Source: Chloroflexi bacterium UBA4736
GTDB lineage: Bacteria > Chloroflexota > Dormibacteria > Dormibacterales > Dormibacteraceae
DNA length: 53,858 nucleotides
Direction of reading: 5' to 3'
Assembly: GCA_002404015.1 (NCBI GenBank)
Contig: DHIW01000022.1
Span: 8,793 to 62,650, forward strand
The position numbers were made by a program, and so were the translations under genes. Under the pieces are notes generated by a model. That model searched no databases, was not told where the DNA came from, and saw only the letters and a program-made list of their open reading frames with translations. Below are positions 46,412 through 53,311 of this stretch, piece by piece; position 1 is the first letter of the stretch; every line of letters starts with the position of its first letter.

Positions 46412-46669
46412 CTACTCCCCGCTAGGACCCGACTCGGCCTCGGGGAAGTCTTGTTTCAGCCGAGCGAAGGCGCAGGCTTCGGCTTCCGGGTAGGTTTTAT
46501 GGCCGGGCCGGCATAGGCACCATGCGACCCGGGTAATGCCGTCCAACTCTTTGAGTACGCCTCGAAACAGCGGCTCCGGCAATTCGGCGCTACCCCCTTT
46601 ACCCCACGGCTCGGCGCTAGCCGATAGCTTGGACACGTCGGCGCCGGCCGGTAGTTCGCTCCACTTCAT
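46412..46669 (-). CDS. Hypothetical protein
   Basis: 85 aa from an ATG. Not recognised. It has a DGITRVAWCLCRPGHKTYPEAEACAFARL segment (two cysteines and a histidine close together) that could bind a metal. It lies just upstream of the recombinase and could be a recombination directionality factor by position, but shows no clear HTH. No strong Shine-Dalgarno sequence is visible. Confidence 0.5.
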   Translation of the reverse strand: MKWSELPAGADVSKLSASAEPWGKGGSAELPEPLFRGVLKELDGITRVAWCLCRPGHKTYPEAEACAFARLKQDFPEAESGPSGE

Positions 46670-46790
46670 GCGGGCGGAAGGGTAACTCTTAAATTAGCCG
46701 CGCCCCCAACCGCGTAGGGCGAAAATTCTCCGCCTCAGACCATCAGGGCTAGACCCGCCGCCATCCGTCCGGCCGGATGCCCCACTAGGG

Positions 46791-46982
46791 CTAGGCGCTC
46801 GGCAGCTTCCACGGCCAGGCGCAGGATATCCGCCCTATCGCTTGCTCCATCCTTTGGGGGGGCGATCGGATCGCCCCCTTGGAAAATCGCAAACGCTGAA
46901 CGTCGGCGTCGATGCTCCGATCGTTTTCGGCCTCAGCGCGATAGAGGCGATCGGCGCATATCTCGGCGGTAACGAGATTCAA
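46791..46982 (-). CDS. Possible small protein overlapping a structured repeat
   Basis: 63 aa from a TTG that overlaps the stop of the preceding gene (TTGA). The first 30 residues look protein-like (MNLVTAEICADRLYRAEAENDRSIDADVQ), but the rest is encoded by the hairpin repeat at 46858-46900, which recurs as non-coding sequence at 53653. The frame may be a decayed gene into which the repeat moved, or no gene at all. Confidence 0.3.
   Translation of the reverse strand: MNLVTAEICADRLYRAEAENDRSIDADVQRLRFSKGAIRSPPQRMEQAIGRISCAWPWKLPSA
46858..46900 (+). repeat. Hairpin-plus-tail repeat, copy 1
   Basis: A perfect 10-bp inverted repeat with one central base (46858-46878, GGGGGCGATC arm) is followed by the tail TTGGAAAATCGCA (46879-46891) and CGCTGAA (46894-46900). 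A second copy with different but still perfectly paired inner stem bases lies at 53653-53700. Confidence 0.75.
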
Positions 46983-47188
46983 ACCCCTTCTCCGTGCTCG
47001 GCAAGGTCTAGCAGCGCCATCAGGTTTCGGCGGGCCTCGCTTAGGTCGGCGATCAGTCCGCTAACTACCGTCAGGTAATCTTGTAGCTCGTCGGCGGGCA
47101 GCAGTTCGCCCCGCTCGCGGAGGAGCTGATTGAACGCCGCGTACTGCGGCCAGGGACGCAAAGAGTCGTCGCGTTGATTGGCGGCCAT
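46979..47188 (-). CDS. Small helical hypothetical protein
   Basis: 69 aa from the ATG at 47188, which has GAGGAG about 9 nt upstream; a longer frame to 47275 lacks such a site. The sequence is helical (PQYAAFNQLLRERGELLPADELQDYLTVVSGLIADLSEARRNLMALLDLAEHGE). Family unknown. The TGA stop overlaps a TTG that could start the next frame. Confidence 0.62.
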   Translation of the reverse strand: MAANQRDDSLRPWPQYAAFNQLLRERGELLPADELQDYLTVVSGLIADLSEARRNLMALLDLAEHGEGV

Positions 47189-47346
47189 TGTGGGAAACTC
47201 CTCTTCGGCGGGCGCCATGGCCGAGGGCTCTATCCTCGCGCTGGGGCGTCCGTCAACGGGCCATGGTACACCCACACTGGCGAACTAGAGCCCGCCTTTA
47301 GGTCCCGACTCTCCCTGGTGCTCGCCCGCCCGGCGGGAGTCTTAAA

Positions 47347-47541
47347 TCAGGCGGTCAGCCTGTCGAGTAACTGCCGGGCCTCGGCCTCGCGGCCGGGCGA
47401 CTCAGGCAGCGGACTGTTACAGCCAGCGCAGACCGTACCCACCGGAGCCTCAGCGCTCCAACTGATGCCCGCGAGGGGATCATCCCAGTCCCAGGCCGAC
47501 CTGATGCAATCACGAAAGCAATCGAGACAAACGTAAGCCAC
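47347..47541 (-). CDS. Small zinc-ribbon-like protein
   Basis: 64 aa from the GTG at 47541, preceded by GGAGG at 7 nt; the longer frame to 47601 lacks a ribosome site. C-x2-C pairs in VCLDCFRDC and VCAGCNSP suggest a zinc ribbon. A promoter with TTGACA lies 60-70 bp upstream, beside the operator array at 47633-47667. It is probably an early or regulatory protein of the element; function unknown. Confidence 0.68.
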   Translation of the reverse strand: MAYVCLDCFRDCIRSAWDWDDPLAGISWSAEAPVGTVCAGCNSPLPESPGREAEARQLLDRLTA

Positions 47542-47578
47542 GGCGTAACCTCCGTATATAAGGCGATTCGACGCGCTG

Positions 47579-47608
47579 AAACTAGGCTGTTTTCTAGCCA
47601 CTTGTCAA
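47579..47608 (-). promoter_or_regulatory. Leftward promoter for the 47541 gene
   Basis: On the minus strand TTGACA (47608-47603) and TAGTTT (47584-47579) are spaced by 18 bp. The -35 is a consensus match and the -10 fair. The operator array begins 25 bp upstream of it. Confidence 0.6.
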
Positions 47609-47632
47609 GGCTTTTACGAAATAAGGCAAGGC

Positions 47633-47667
47633 GCGGTTTTATACCGCACAACGCGGTTAGTTACCGC
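47633..47667. promoter_or_regulatory. Operator array: four alternating half-sites at 10-bp period
   Basis: GCGGT at 47633 and 47653 alternates with ACCGC at 47643 and 47663, every half-site separated by exactly 5 bp. Half-sites of one class thus recur every 20 bp, all on one face of the helix. The array lies between the leftward 47541 gene and the rightward 47750 gene. The same half-sites, in the order ACCGC-N5-GCGGT, occur inside a promoter at 53568-53582. Confidence 0.75.
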
Positions 47668-47690
47668 ATCAGTTCGGCCGTACCGTCCCA

Positions 47691-47722
47691 TCCGGCCGCT
47701 TAAACCTTTAGGGCGGGTTTTT
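47691..47722 (+). repeat. CCGGCC/GGGCGG hairpin repeat, copy 1
   Basis: TCCGGCCGC (47691-47699) then TTAAACCTTTAGGGCGGG and a T5 run (47718-47722). The stem is imperfect here. With the T run it resembles a rho-independent terminator upstream of the 47750 gene, possibly an attenuator. Confidence 0.5.
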
Positions 47723-47749
47723 CGGGGCCGTAGCGGTTCCGGTCGCTAG

Positions 47750-48166
47750 GTGACTTTGCGGGGCGCCGGAGGGTTTCTATGGGCCTGCCGCAACCAGGAG
47801 GCCGACGCCTACGCCGAACTAAGCCGTCGCGGTTGGACCCAACAGCGGATAGCGGACGAGTGCGGCGTTAACCAATCGACCGTTTCTCGTTTCATTCACT
47901 GTGCGAATTATGCCCTAGGGCATAATCGCCCGTCGTTCTGGACGGCTTATCAGGAAGCCAAGGCGGGACCGGCCAAGGCCGTAGCGGCGCGGCGAGGGCG
48001 CGGCCTAGTGGCTTTGCGGGCCGTACGGCCGTCTCCGAGCTTCGGCGTATTCGGCGCGGCCGGCGTGTCCGACCACTTCGTGTCCCTGTCAGCCCGCGGG
48101 TTCTATAGGAGACACGTCTATGTCAATCGACTCGACCGCCGGCCATTCGACCTTTTCACAGGGTGA
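47750..48166 (+). CDS. HTH-domain protein
   Basis: 138 aa from a GTG. Residues about 20-50 form a clear helix-turn-helix (LSRRGWTQQRIADECGVNQS then TVSRFI), of the kind found in ParB-like, transposase and sigma-like proteins. Beyond residue 85 the sequence is basic and of low complexity, and the last 15 codons overlap the next gene by 47 bp. No good Shine-Dalgarno site precedes the GTG. It is a candidate regulator for the operators at 47633-47667 and 53568-53582. Confidence 0.65.
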   Translation: MTLRGAGGFLWACRNQEADAYAELSRRGWTQQRIADECGVNQSTVSRFIHCANYALGHNRPSFWTAYQEAKAGPAKAVAARRGRGLVALRAVRPSPSFGVFGAAGVSDHFVSLSARGFYRRHVYVNRLDRRPFDLFTG

Positions 48167-48386
48167 GTTAGACGCCGGGGGGGCGTTTCTGGACGCGCTA
48201 GTCAGGGATGGTAACCAGGCCGTCTCATTCACAACCGACGAACTAATCGTATTGGCGGCCATTCTCGATCATGTCGCGCTGTTAGGGACCTGGCCGGAAT
48301 TGACCCAGGGAGACGACGCCAAGATCCTCGAAGGCCTGCGCGGCTGGACACAGCACGAACCGATTCGCTACTCTGGCGCGAGGTAG
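48120..48386 (+). CDS. Hypothetical acidic protein
   Basis: 88 aa. The ATG has AGGAG at 8 nt (around 48109), a better signal than most genes in the element. The sequence is acidic and helical (TFSQGELDAGGAFLDALVRDG, FTTDELIVLAAILDHVALLG). No family recognised. It is the last rightward gene and is followed by a nested terminator-like hairpin at 48444. Confidence 0.65.
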   Translation: MSIDSTAGHSTFSQGELDAGGAFLDALVRDGNQAVSFTTDELIVLAAILDHVALLGTWPELTQGDDAKILEGLRGWTQHEPIRYSGAR

Positions 48387-48443
48387 CCGAGATTACCCGC
48401 CCGGAGGTACTGCCGGCCTAGCCCCGACTTCCCCATCCTTGTC

Positions 48444-48505
48444 AAGCCCGCCCCCTAAGGCGAGTCCCTAAGGACTCAAGGCCGACCGCTGGCGGGCTTT
48501 CCTTT
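48444..48505 (+). terminator. Nested hairpin terminator of the rightward genes
   Basis: Outer arms AAGCCCGCC (48444-48452) and GGCGGGCTT (48491-48499) are perfect and followed by TCCTTT. Inside sits a second stem GAGTCC (48462-48467)/GGACTC (48472-48477). The outer stem and T-rich end fit rho-independent termination after the 48386 stop. Confidence 0.65.
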
Positions 48506-48508
48506 ACC

Positions 48509-48544
48509 CTCCGGCCGCCCTAAACCTTTAGGGCGGATTTGGGG
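48509..48544 (+). repeat. CCGGCC/GGGCGG hairpin repeat, copy 2
   Basis: CCGCCCTAAA (48515-48524) and TTTAGGGCGG (48527-48536) are perfect 10-bp arms around CC, preceded by TCCGG as in copy 1. A degenerate third copy (TCCGGCC, TAAAACTTGG, GGCGG, then T-rich) lies at 48791-48826. Confidence 0.6.
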
Positions 48545-49180
48545 CGCGCCACGGTTCAGAAGGTGGGGTTCAAAGGTTTCGGTCACAGGGGCGTTTTTTT
48601 TGCCACAGTGGCTTTCTGACGGCCTGACTGACGGCAGAGCGTGACCCCCTCCGGCCGCCCCGAAGGCCGAAACGCACGAGGCTAGGTTTTCGCGGGCGAG
48701 ACATGGAACACACTGCCGGGCGTTCGGCGCATGTTCTCCTACCCGTTTTCGGGCCGTTTTGGGCCGTTGTTGCCGGGGGTCCGATAGGTGGTCCGGCCTA
48801 AAACTTGGGGCGGTTTCTTTCTTTTCAACACCTGTCCACTTCGGCGCTAGGCGGCATACGAACTAGGGGGGGTGCCGGTGGGGGGGTCGTTCGCAGCAGG
48901 TCGAGCCTGCTCACGGGCAACGGCTATACAAAACTGGACAGCGCGGTGTGCCCGCGTCCGTGCCTGTGCGCTATCAGACCTGAACTCGGAGGCATCCGCC
49001 AGAGGCCAACTCGTACGGTTGTATGGTCCGTTTAACGGAGATTAGAAGCACCACTGGCGCGAGCGGCGTAGTAACCCCCTTTAGGCAGTCAAGGCGGTTA
49101 TAACGCGCCTAGAAGCGGCGAAGGTCCGCGCCGATTAGGTAGGGGCGCTACGCGAGGCGTTGCCTGTTCTGCGCTTACAT

Positions 49181-49208
49181 AGAGAAAGGGCGGCCACATT
49201 GACCGCCC
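49181..49208 (-). terminator. Terminator of the leftward 49.2-50.8 kb operon
   Basis: On the minus strand GGGCGG (49208-49203) and CCGCCC (49193-49188) form a stem with a 9-nt loop, followed by TTTCTCT. It lies about 22 bp past the stop of the 49231 gene. Confidence 0.72.
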
Positions 49209-49230
49209 CTGAGAGCGCCGCGAGTTTTAT

Positions 49231-49446
49231 TTACGTGCCGCCATCAGTGAAATATTGGAGCCGCTCCGCCTCCGTCAGAGTCAACATATCGGTGAAGGCT
49301 CTATCGTTCGCGATACTTGCGACAAGCTCGACTTGCGTTGACTCCCTAAAACCAGGAATGGCAGTCAATAGGTCAAAGTCGGCATCTGAACACAGGAATA
49401 CATTTCCTCCGGCGTTAGTGACGAACTTGCGACCGCTTAGCATCAC
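49231..49446 (-). CDS. Hypothetical protein
   Basis: 71 aa, last gene of a leftward operon; start and preceding stop overlap by 4 bp. The sequence (FVTNAGGNVFLCSDADFDLLTAIPGF, then helical LTLTEAERLQYF) is not recognised. A terminator follows. The tight coupling to two other unknown genes suggests one complex or process. Confidence 0.65.
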   Translation of the reverse strand: MMLSGRKFVTNAGGNVFLCSDADFDLLTAIPGFRESTQVELVASIANDRAFTDMLTLTEAERLQYFTDGGT

Positions 49447-49652
49447 CTAAAACCTCTATCGTTAGACGGTTCTGGCAAAGTTTCAAACGAGCTAAGCCAC
49501 AGACCTATCGAGTCATCAACCACGGTTGCTCTATAGAGACGATTCGCTTTCGTGTACGCCACCGCGGCGGCTTGGGCGTCGGCTAGCACGGCGTACGTGC
49601 CTATCAGGACGCCGAGGCCATCAGGCGTGGCGCCTCTTGCGGTAAAGGTCAT
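49443..49652 (-). CDS. Hypothetical protein
   Basis: 69 aa, overlapping both neighbours by 4 bp. The sequence MTFTARGATPDGLGVLIGTY, then VLADAQAAAVAYTKANRLYRATVVDD, reads like a small alpha-beta domain (strand, helix, strand). No family recognised. Middle gene of a coupled trio. Confidence 0.65.
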   Translation of the reverse strand: MTFTARGATPDGLGVLIGTYAVLADAQAAAVAYTKANRLYRATVVDDSIGLWLSSFETLPEPSNDRGFR

Positions 49653-50380
49653 GCCTTGCCGAACTTGCCGAGCCCGGGGTGAAAATTCTCACCATCCTCT
49701 TCGGCTCGCTTAGTGGGAGTGATTCGCAGCTTGACGCTTTGGGCCTCGGCCTGAATCAGCGAGTGGACACGACGGGCCGCGACCTGAAACGTAGCCAAGT
49801 CGGCAGCGGCTCGCCGCTGGGAAGTATTGCCATTTGCTGCCAGGTTTTGGAAGCCTGCCCGCCGCAGCGAGGCCGGGTCTACATTGCGAGCTATGGCGTG
49901 AGACTGACCTCCGGCGGAAGCGAGATACGACGAATAGCGGTTGTTGGCCGCAAGCTGGACGAGTGTTAAGGCGGCATCGCCCTGTGCCACGTTAGCCATG
50001 ATAGTTTCGACTTCTCGGCTCAGGTCTGAGTCGGTTTTGGAGTCGTGCAGTAACACTTGGTTTGTCAGCCGGGCCTCGACGATGTCGATAGCAATCTCAG
50101 CCTGTCGAAGCTGGGACGTGGTGATTGCGTCCATGTTCTTCGGAAGCTCGGCGAGCTTGCGGTCACGGCCGACAGGGTTCATTTCGTCATCCAATTTGAG
50201 GCGTTCGTGGGCTTCGGAAGTCTGCCGAACCACATTAACCACGTTACTGAGGGTCTTACGGAACTCGGTATTGAACTGTTGCGTTTCGAGATTACCGCCG
50301 TGCACATTGCGCAAAGCCTCTAGCTCGGGCAGCGCCACGTCAATTAAGGCGTGCGGGGCGTTCGGGTTAAAGTCGGACAT
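49649..50380 (-). CDS. Helical hypothetical protein
   Basis: 243 aa with AGGAG 8 nt before its ATG. It is almost wholly helical with heptad-like stretches (LRQAEIAIDIVEARLTNQVLL, LSREVETIMANVAQGDAALTLVQLA) and a charged C-terminus. Its composition is lower in GC than the neighbouring chromosome. Such proteins are common as structural or scaffolding components in phages and satellites, but nothing here proves that role. It is the largest unknown of the element. Confidence 0.7.
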   Translation of the reverse strand: MSDFNPNAPHALIDVALPELEALRNVHGGNLETQQFNTEFRKTLSNVVNVVRQTSEAHERLKLDDEMNPVGRDRKLAELPKNMDAITTSQLRQAEIAIDIVEARLTNQVLLHDSKTDSDLSREVETIMANVAQGDAALTLVQLAANNRYSSYLASAGGQSHAIARNVDPASLRRAGFQNLAANGNTSQRRAAADLATFQVAARRVHSLIQAEAQSVKLRITPTKRAEEDGENFHPGLGKFGKA

Positions 50381-50391
50381 TTGGCGTTCTC

Positions 50392-50610
50392 CTAGAATGA
50401 TTTGGGTTTACGGGGTCGAATCGAGCGCACGTAGGGCGGGCGCCATAGGTCGCACCGAACCAGCGTCCGGTCGTGGCAGGTGAGACAGGTCAGGGTCCCA
50501 TCCGGCCAAGCAATAGCCGGCCCCTTACCGCACTCACAAAGCGGCGGAGCGCTATGTCGCGGGCATCTGTCGCCTTGACCACAGATGCACGTAGGTAGGT
50601 CGAAGCTCAC
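50392..50610 (-). CDS. Cysteine-rich zinc-finger-like protein
   Basis: 72 aa from a GTG that directly follows the stop of the previous small gene. Cysteines are paired as CICGQGDRC, CECGKG and CLTCHD plus a lone RCDLW, enough for two zinc sites, with a basic end (IRPRKPKSF). It is probably a nucleic-acid-binding or structural zinc protein; the family is not recognised. Confidence 0.68.
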   Translation of the reverse strand: MSFDLPTCICGQGDRCPRHSAPPLCECGKGPAIAWPDGTLTCLTCHDRTLVRCDLWRPPYVRSIRPRKPKSF

Positions 50611-50778
50611 CTAGAACTCCTGTTGCTTCGTGGGCCCGGCCAGGCGGTCAATAGAGGCCGCGATGGCGAGCAGGCCGGCGGCGATGGCTTGGGCTCCGTC
50701 GGCTAGGTTGCCGGTCCGGCGGTGCTTGTCATCGTGAGTCAGTAGGCAGTCATTAAGGGTTCTCGTTACCTCCCTCAA
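50611..50778 (-). CDS. Small protein, TTG start coupled to a leader peptide
   Basis: 55 aa (first residues MREVTRTLNDCLLTHDDKH). The middle is alanine-rich and helical (AQAIAAGLLAIAASIDRLAG), the end QQEF. The TTG start overlaps the TGA of a 13-codon leader frame that carries the only good ribosome site. The TAG stop is followed at once by the GTG of the next gene. No family recognised. Confidence 0.6.
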   Translation of the reverse strand: MREVTRTLNDCLLTHDDKHRRTGNLADGAQAIAAGLLAIAASIDRLAGPTKQQEF

Positions 50779-50816
50779 GCCGAGGGCAAGGTCGAGTCGA
50801 GCTCTTCTACAAACAT
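50775..50816 (-). CDS. 13-codon leader peptide frame
   Basis: ATG at 50816 with AAAGGAG 7 nt upstream; the frame ends at TGA (50775-50777) which overlaps the TTG of the 55-aa gene. It probably loads ribosomes for the downstream gene, or it is an attenuation leader. Confidence 0.5.
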   Translation of the reverse strand: MFVEELDSTLPSA

Positions 50817-50856
50817 GGGTTATCTCCTTTTGAACACGATTGGTTAGTAGGGTCCA

Positions 50857-51038
50857 GAGTCCTTGTCAAACCGGGGCTTTGACACAAGGACTCCGTCTGA
50901 CCGATAGACTCTGACTCTGACTCTGAGAAGGACTCCAAAAGGTCCTTTTTGATCTCAGCCATAGACTCTACTTATGGACTCTGGTATGGACTCTGGGGCG
51001 CCCCCGGCTCGAAGTCGGCAGAGTCAAGATTCGGAGTC
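50857..51038. repeat. GACTC/GAGTC iteron cluster, candidate replication origin
   Basis: Eleven GACTC or GAGTC pentamers occur in 182 bp: GAGTC at 50857, 51021 and 51034, GACTC at 50889, 50907, 50913, 50919, 50931, 50964, 50977 and 50989. Three are in 6-bp tandem, and most are flanked as GGACTCTG. The cluster spans the end of the helicase gene and the gap after it. An AAGGAC/GTCCTT stem with T5 (50929-50950) lies within. Confidence 0.6.
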
Positions 51039-52461
51039 CTCGCATCCTCCATTCACGAGGCACGGCGGAGGTTTCCTCGAAGAGATCCGGATGCGCCTTA
51101 AGCGCCCTTCGCAGGTTGGGCCCGTCCACCTCGACCTCGGAGTCGGCCCGGATCGCGCTAGCCAGGGCCTTGACCGTCATCGGCTTGCCGAGGCGTCTCA
51201 GAATGTCGGCCGCCAGAACAGATAGAGACGTGTTTACCGGGGCTCGGGTGTCCACCCGGACGCTGGTAGTCCCCATAATCGGGTCGCGGTCGAAAGTGAA
51301 TGTGAGGAACTGGGGCGGGCTCTTCGGACGATCGTTCGCTTTCATGTTCCGAAGCTCAAGCTCGATCGGGCCGCCATCCGTTTCGTCTCCGTTCCGGGCT
51401 ATAGCCCAAGTCTCCCGGGCCAGGTTGTGAGTGAAGATCGAACCGAAGGGTTTGGTAGGGAACTTCTCGCCGGCGGCGGCTACGTGAGCGATCACGGCGG
51501 CCGGCCGGCCCAGTACTTGAATGGCCCCGAAGAATTCGTTGGCGGCCGCCGCCCCGCCCATCTCCGCCCCCGAGCCGCTAGCGGTCGTGTAGGAGTCGAT
51601 GATCAGGTAATCGACATAGCGCTCAGGGTTATCGAGATCCGGCTTGAGGATGGCTGCCACCTCCGCCAGCGTGCCCGTGCGGGCCGTCCAGTCTTCCCCG
51701 TAGGGGGCGCGGTAGTTGACTCTCTGGCGCTCTTCCTCAGTGAAGCGGAACATCCGAGCTCGGCGCGCCCACTCGCTAGGATGGCCCTCGAAGTCGATGA
51801 TCGTGACCCGCATCCCGTAACGGACTAGCTGAAGGGCTAGCCAAGTCGCCACGAAACCCTTGCCGACTCCGCCGCGGCCGTAGAAGACGGTTGGCCCATC
51901 GGCCGTCAGGAAGGGCGGGACTAGTTGGGCCGGTACGGGACCGTGAGCTAAGGTATCCAAGGTCTGCTCTCCTACCGTCTTAGGCGGCTTGGCGGGTTCC
52001 GTCTCGACGGCCGAATCGGTGACGCCGCCCTTTTCCGCCTTCGCCGCCGCCTGCGCGATCAGATCCGGCCCCGGATCCTGATAGACCTCACCGGGCTTTT
52101 TTAGGTTGTTCTCAATCGAGGTAGTGAGATACGTGCCCCCCGGGCGAGGCTCGTCCCACTTCTCGCGCCAGAGCTTTGAGCGCCGCATAATCCTTTCAAT
52201 CTGCTCGGGATCTTGAGAGCGGAAGCGGATGATGCCGGCCAGGGCGAAGTCGGCCTCGCTGTCGCTACTGTAGCCCGACGCGCCTTCGTCAAAAAGGGTG
52301 GCGAACTTGTCGCCGTTACTCTGGCCTCGTAAGGCGGCAATAATGGCGTCGTCCTCGGCCGCCGGCGAGGGCTCCGCCAACGTCGCCGTTCCCCCTTCCC
52401 ACTCGGCCGCCGTCAATCCGAGTAGTTCGTGAAACTGGAGCTTAGATTTAGAACTTTCCAT
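50968..52461 (-). CDS. RecA/RepA-like replicative helicase with HBD domain
   Basis: 497 aa. Residues about 45-120 (LRGQSNGDKFATLFDEGASG, SEADFALAGIIRFRSQDPEQIERIMRRSKL) form the helix-bundle domain that accompanies AEP prim-pols. From 190 an AAA_25/RepA-like ATPase begins, with Walker A GRGGVGKG (195-202) and Walker B-like VDYLIIDSY. The start shares one base with the prim-pol stop (TAATG). The last codons lie in the GACTC iterons. With the prim-pol it forms the replication module. Confidence 0.88.
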   Translation of the reverse strand: MESSKSKLQFHELLGLTAAEWEGGTATLAEPSPAAEDDAIIAALRGQSNGDKFATLFDEGASGYSSDSEADFALAGIIRFRSQDPEQIERIMRRSKLWREKWDEPRPGGTYLTTSIENNLKKPGEVYQDPGPDLIAQAAAKAEKGGVTDSAVETEPAKPPKTVGEQTLDTLAHGPVPAQLVPPFLTADGPTVFYGRGGVGKGFVATWLALQLVRYGMRVTIIDFEGHPSEWARRARMFRFTEEERQRVNYRAPYGEDWTARTGTLAEVAAILKPDLDNPERYVDYLIIDSYTTASGSGAEMGGAAAANEFFGAIQVLGRPAAVIAHVAAAGEKFPTKPFGSIFTHNLARETWAIARNGDETDGGPIELELRNMKANDRPKSPPQFLTFTFDRDPIMGTTSVRVDTRAPVNTSLSVLAADILRRLGKPMTVKALASAIRADSEVEVDGPNLRRALKAHPDLFEETSAVPREWRMRGLRILTLPTSSRGRPRVHTRVHK

Positions 52462-53042
52462 TAAAACGGAACCTCCAAGAAGCGGTCCCGGGTCAGGGGG
52501 CCATTGCCGACGTAGAATCCGGTCGGCGGGGCGCCCGCGTTCTTAGCCGTGTCGGCGTACGCGACGACCGACGGTGGCGCCAGAACGTAACTCCCGTTCG
52601 TCTTATATTCGAGCCCTAAGGGGCCGTCCTTCCACCATGAGTCGGAACTATCGGGGTTCCAATTGAAGTACATGTGGACACCGCCCGAAGGCGTAGACAC
52701 GCTGGGGGTGTTCGTGATTTGAGGCGCCTTCTCTATCAACTTAGTAAGGGTCTGGTAGCCGTTGCCGCCGCCTTTCGTGTCGAAGTCCAGCACGATGACC
52801 CCGGACACCCGGCCGCAGGAGATAGCCACGTTCGCTCGGGGCCAGCGCTCCCACCAATGGCGGATGAGGTATGGGTCGGTCGAGGCATCCTGCCAGCCGT
52901 GGGCCGTCAAGGGAGCCTTGGCTCGGGGCACGCACGGGAAGACGGCGAAGCCGGCGGCGGCATAGTCCAGGGCAGCCCACATATGGGCGTTCAGGGAAGA
53001 CTCGCCAAGGCGCTCGGCGACCTCTTGGAGTAGCTGACTCAT
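52461..53042 (-). CDS. AEP primase-polymerase (prim-pol)
   Basis: 193 aa, a stand-alone archaeo-eukaryotic primase domain. Catalytic D86 and D88 are in VIVLDFDTKGGGNG, and H123 in STPSGGVHMYF. The N-terminal part (ALDYAAAGFAVFPCVPRAKAPL) is the typical start of bifunctional primase/polymerases of plasmids, phages and actinomycete integrative elements. It is only the prim-pol part; the helicase is a separate, coupled gene. Confidence 0.92.
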   Translation of the reverse strand: MSQLLQEVAERLGESSLNAHMWAALDYAAAGFAVFPCVPRAKAPLTAHGWQDASTDPYLIRHWWERWPRANVAISCGRVSGVIVLDFDTKGGGNGYQTLTKLIEKAPQITNTPSVSTPSGGVHMYFNWNPDSSDSWWKDGPLGLEYKTNGSYVLAPPSVVAYADTAKNAGAPPTGFYVGNGPLTRDRFLEVPF

Positions 53043-53311
53043 ACCCCCGGCTCCCGTAGGAACATCTCGGCGCCCGGGATGACCTCGACGCTGAGTAGGG
53101 CCGCGGCGATGGCTCGAACAGTTGAGGGCCGGGCGGATCCCGAGCCGTTTACGATCCTCGACAGCGCGGCTTCGGTCAGGTTGGCGCGTTCGGCAAGCTG
53201 CCCAGCCGTGAGGCCCCGGCGGGCTAGCTCATAGAGAAAACGGGAGCGATCGAATCGGATTCGGACTGGAGTCTGGGGCGCCTCGCGGCGCTGGGGGTTA
53301 CTCCGTGGCAT
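53039..53311 (-). CDS. XRE-family HTH regulator
   Basis: 90 aa. A Cro/C1-type HTH fills residues about 22-72 (FLYELARRGLTAGQLAERAN, LTEAALSRIVNG, PSTVRAIAAAL). Overlaps of 4 bp with the prim-pol and 14 bp with the 53465 gene place it in the replication operon. It is a candidate repressor for the operator at 53568-53582 in the same operon's promoter, giving autoregulation. Confidence 0.88.
   Translation of the reverse strand: MPRSNPQRREAPQTPVRIRFDRSRFLYELARRGLTAGQLAERANLTEAALSRIVNGSGSARPSTVRAIAAALLSVEVIPGAEMFLREPGV

Larger units (their letters stand above)
48387..49230. other. Gene-free region of 844 bp with multiple hairpins
   Basis: No convincing coding frame on either strand. It holds a nested hairpin (48444-48505), two or three CCGGCC/GGGCGG hairpins, a T8 run at 48594-48601, a TCCGTT-T-AACGGA palindrome (49027-49039) and a leftward terminator (49181-49208). 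A frame at 48805-49035 looks random. The region could hold a non-coding RNA, replication or packaging site. Confidence 0.6.

Noticed and set aside
46842..47078. 78-aa plus-strand frame
   Set aside because: Opposite to a better-supported minus gene with a good ribosome site, and begins inside the hairpin repeat.
48805..49035. 76-aa plus-strand frame in the gene-free region
   Set aside because: Arg/Gly/Ser-rich, no ribosome site, no structure; looks random.
49093..49110. GGCGGTTATAACGCGCC palindrome as another operator copy
   Set aside because: The half-site on the right is CGCGC, not ACCGC, so it breaks the operator pattern.
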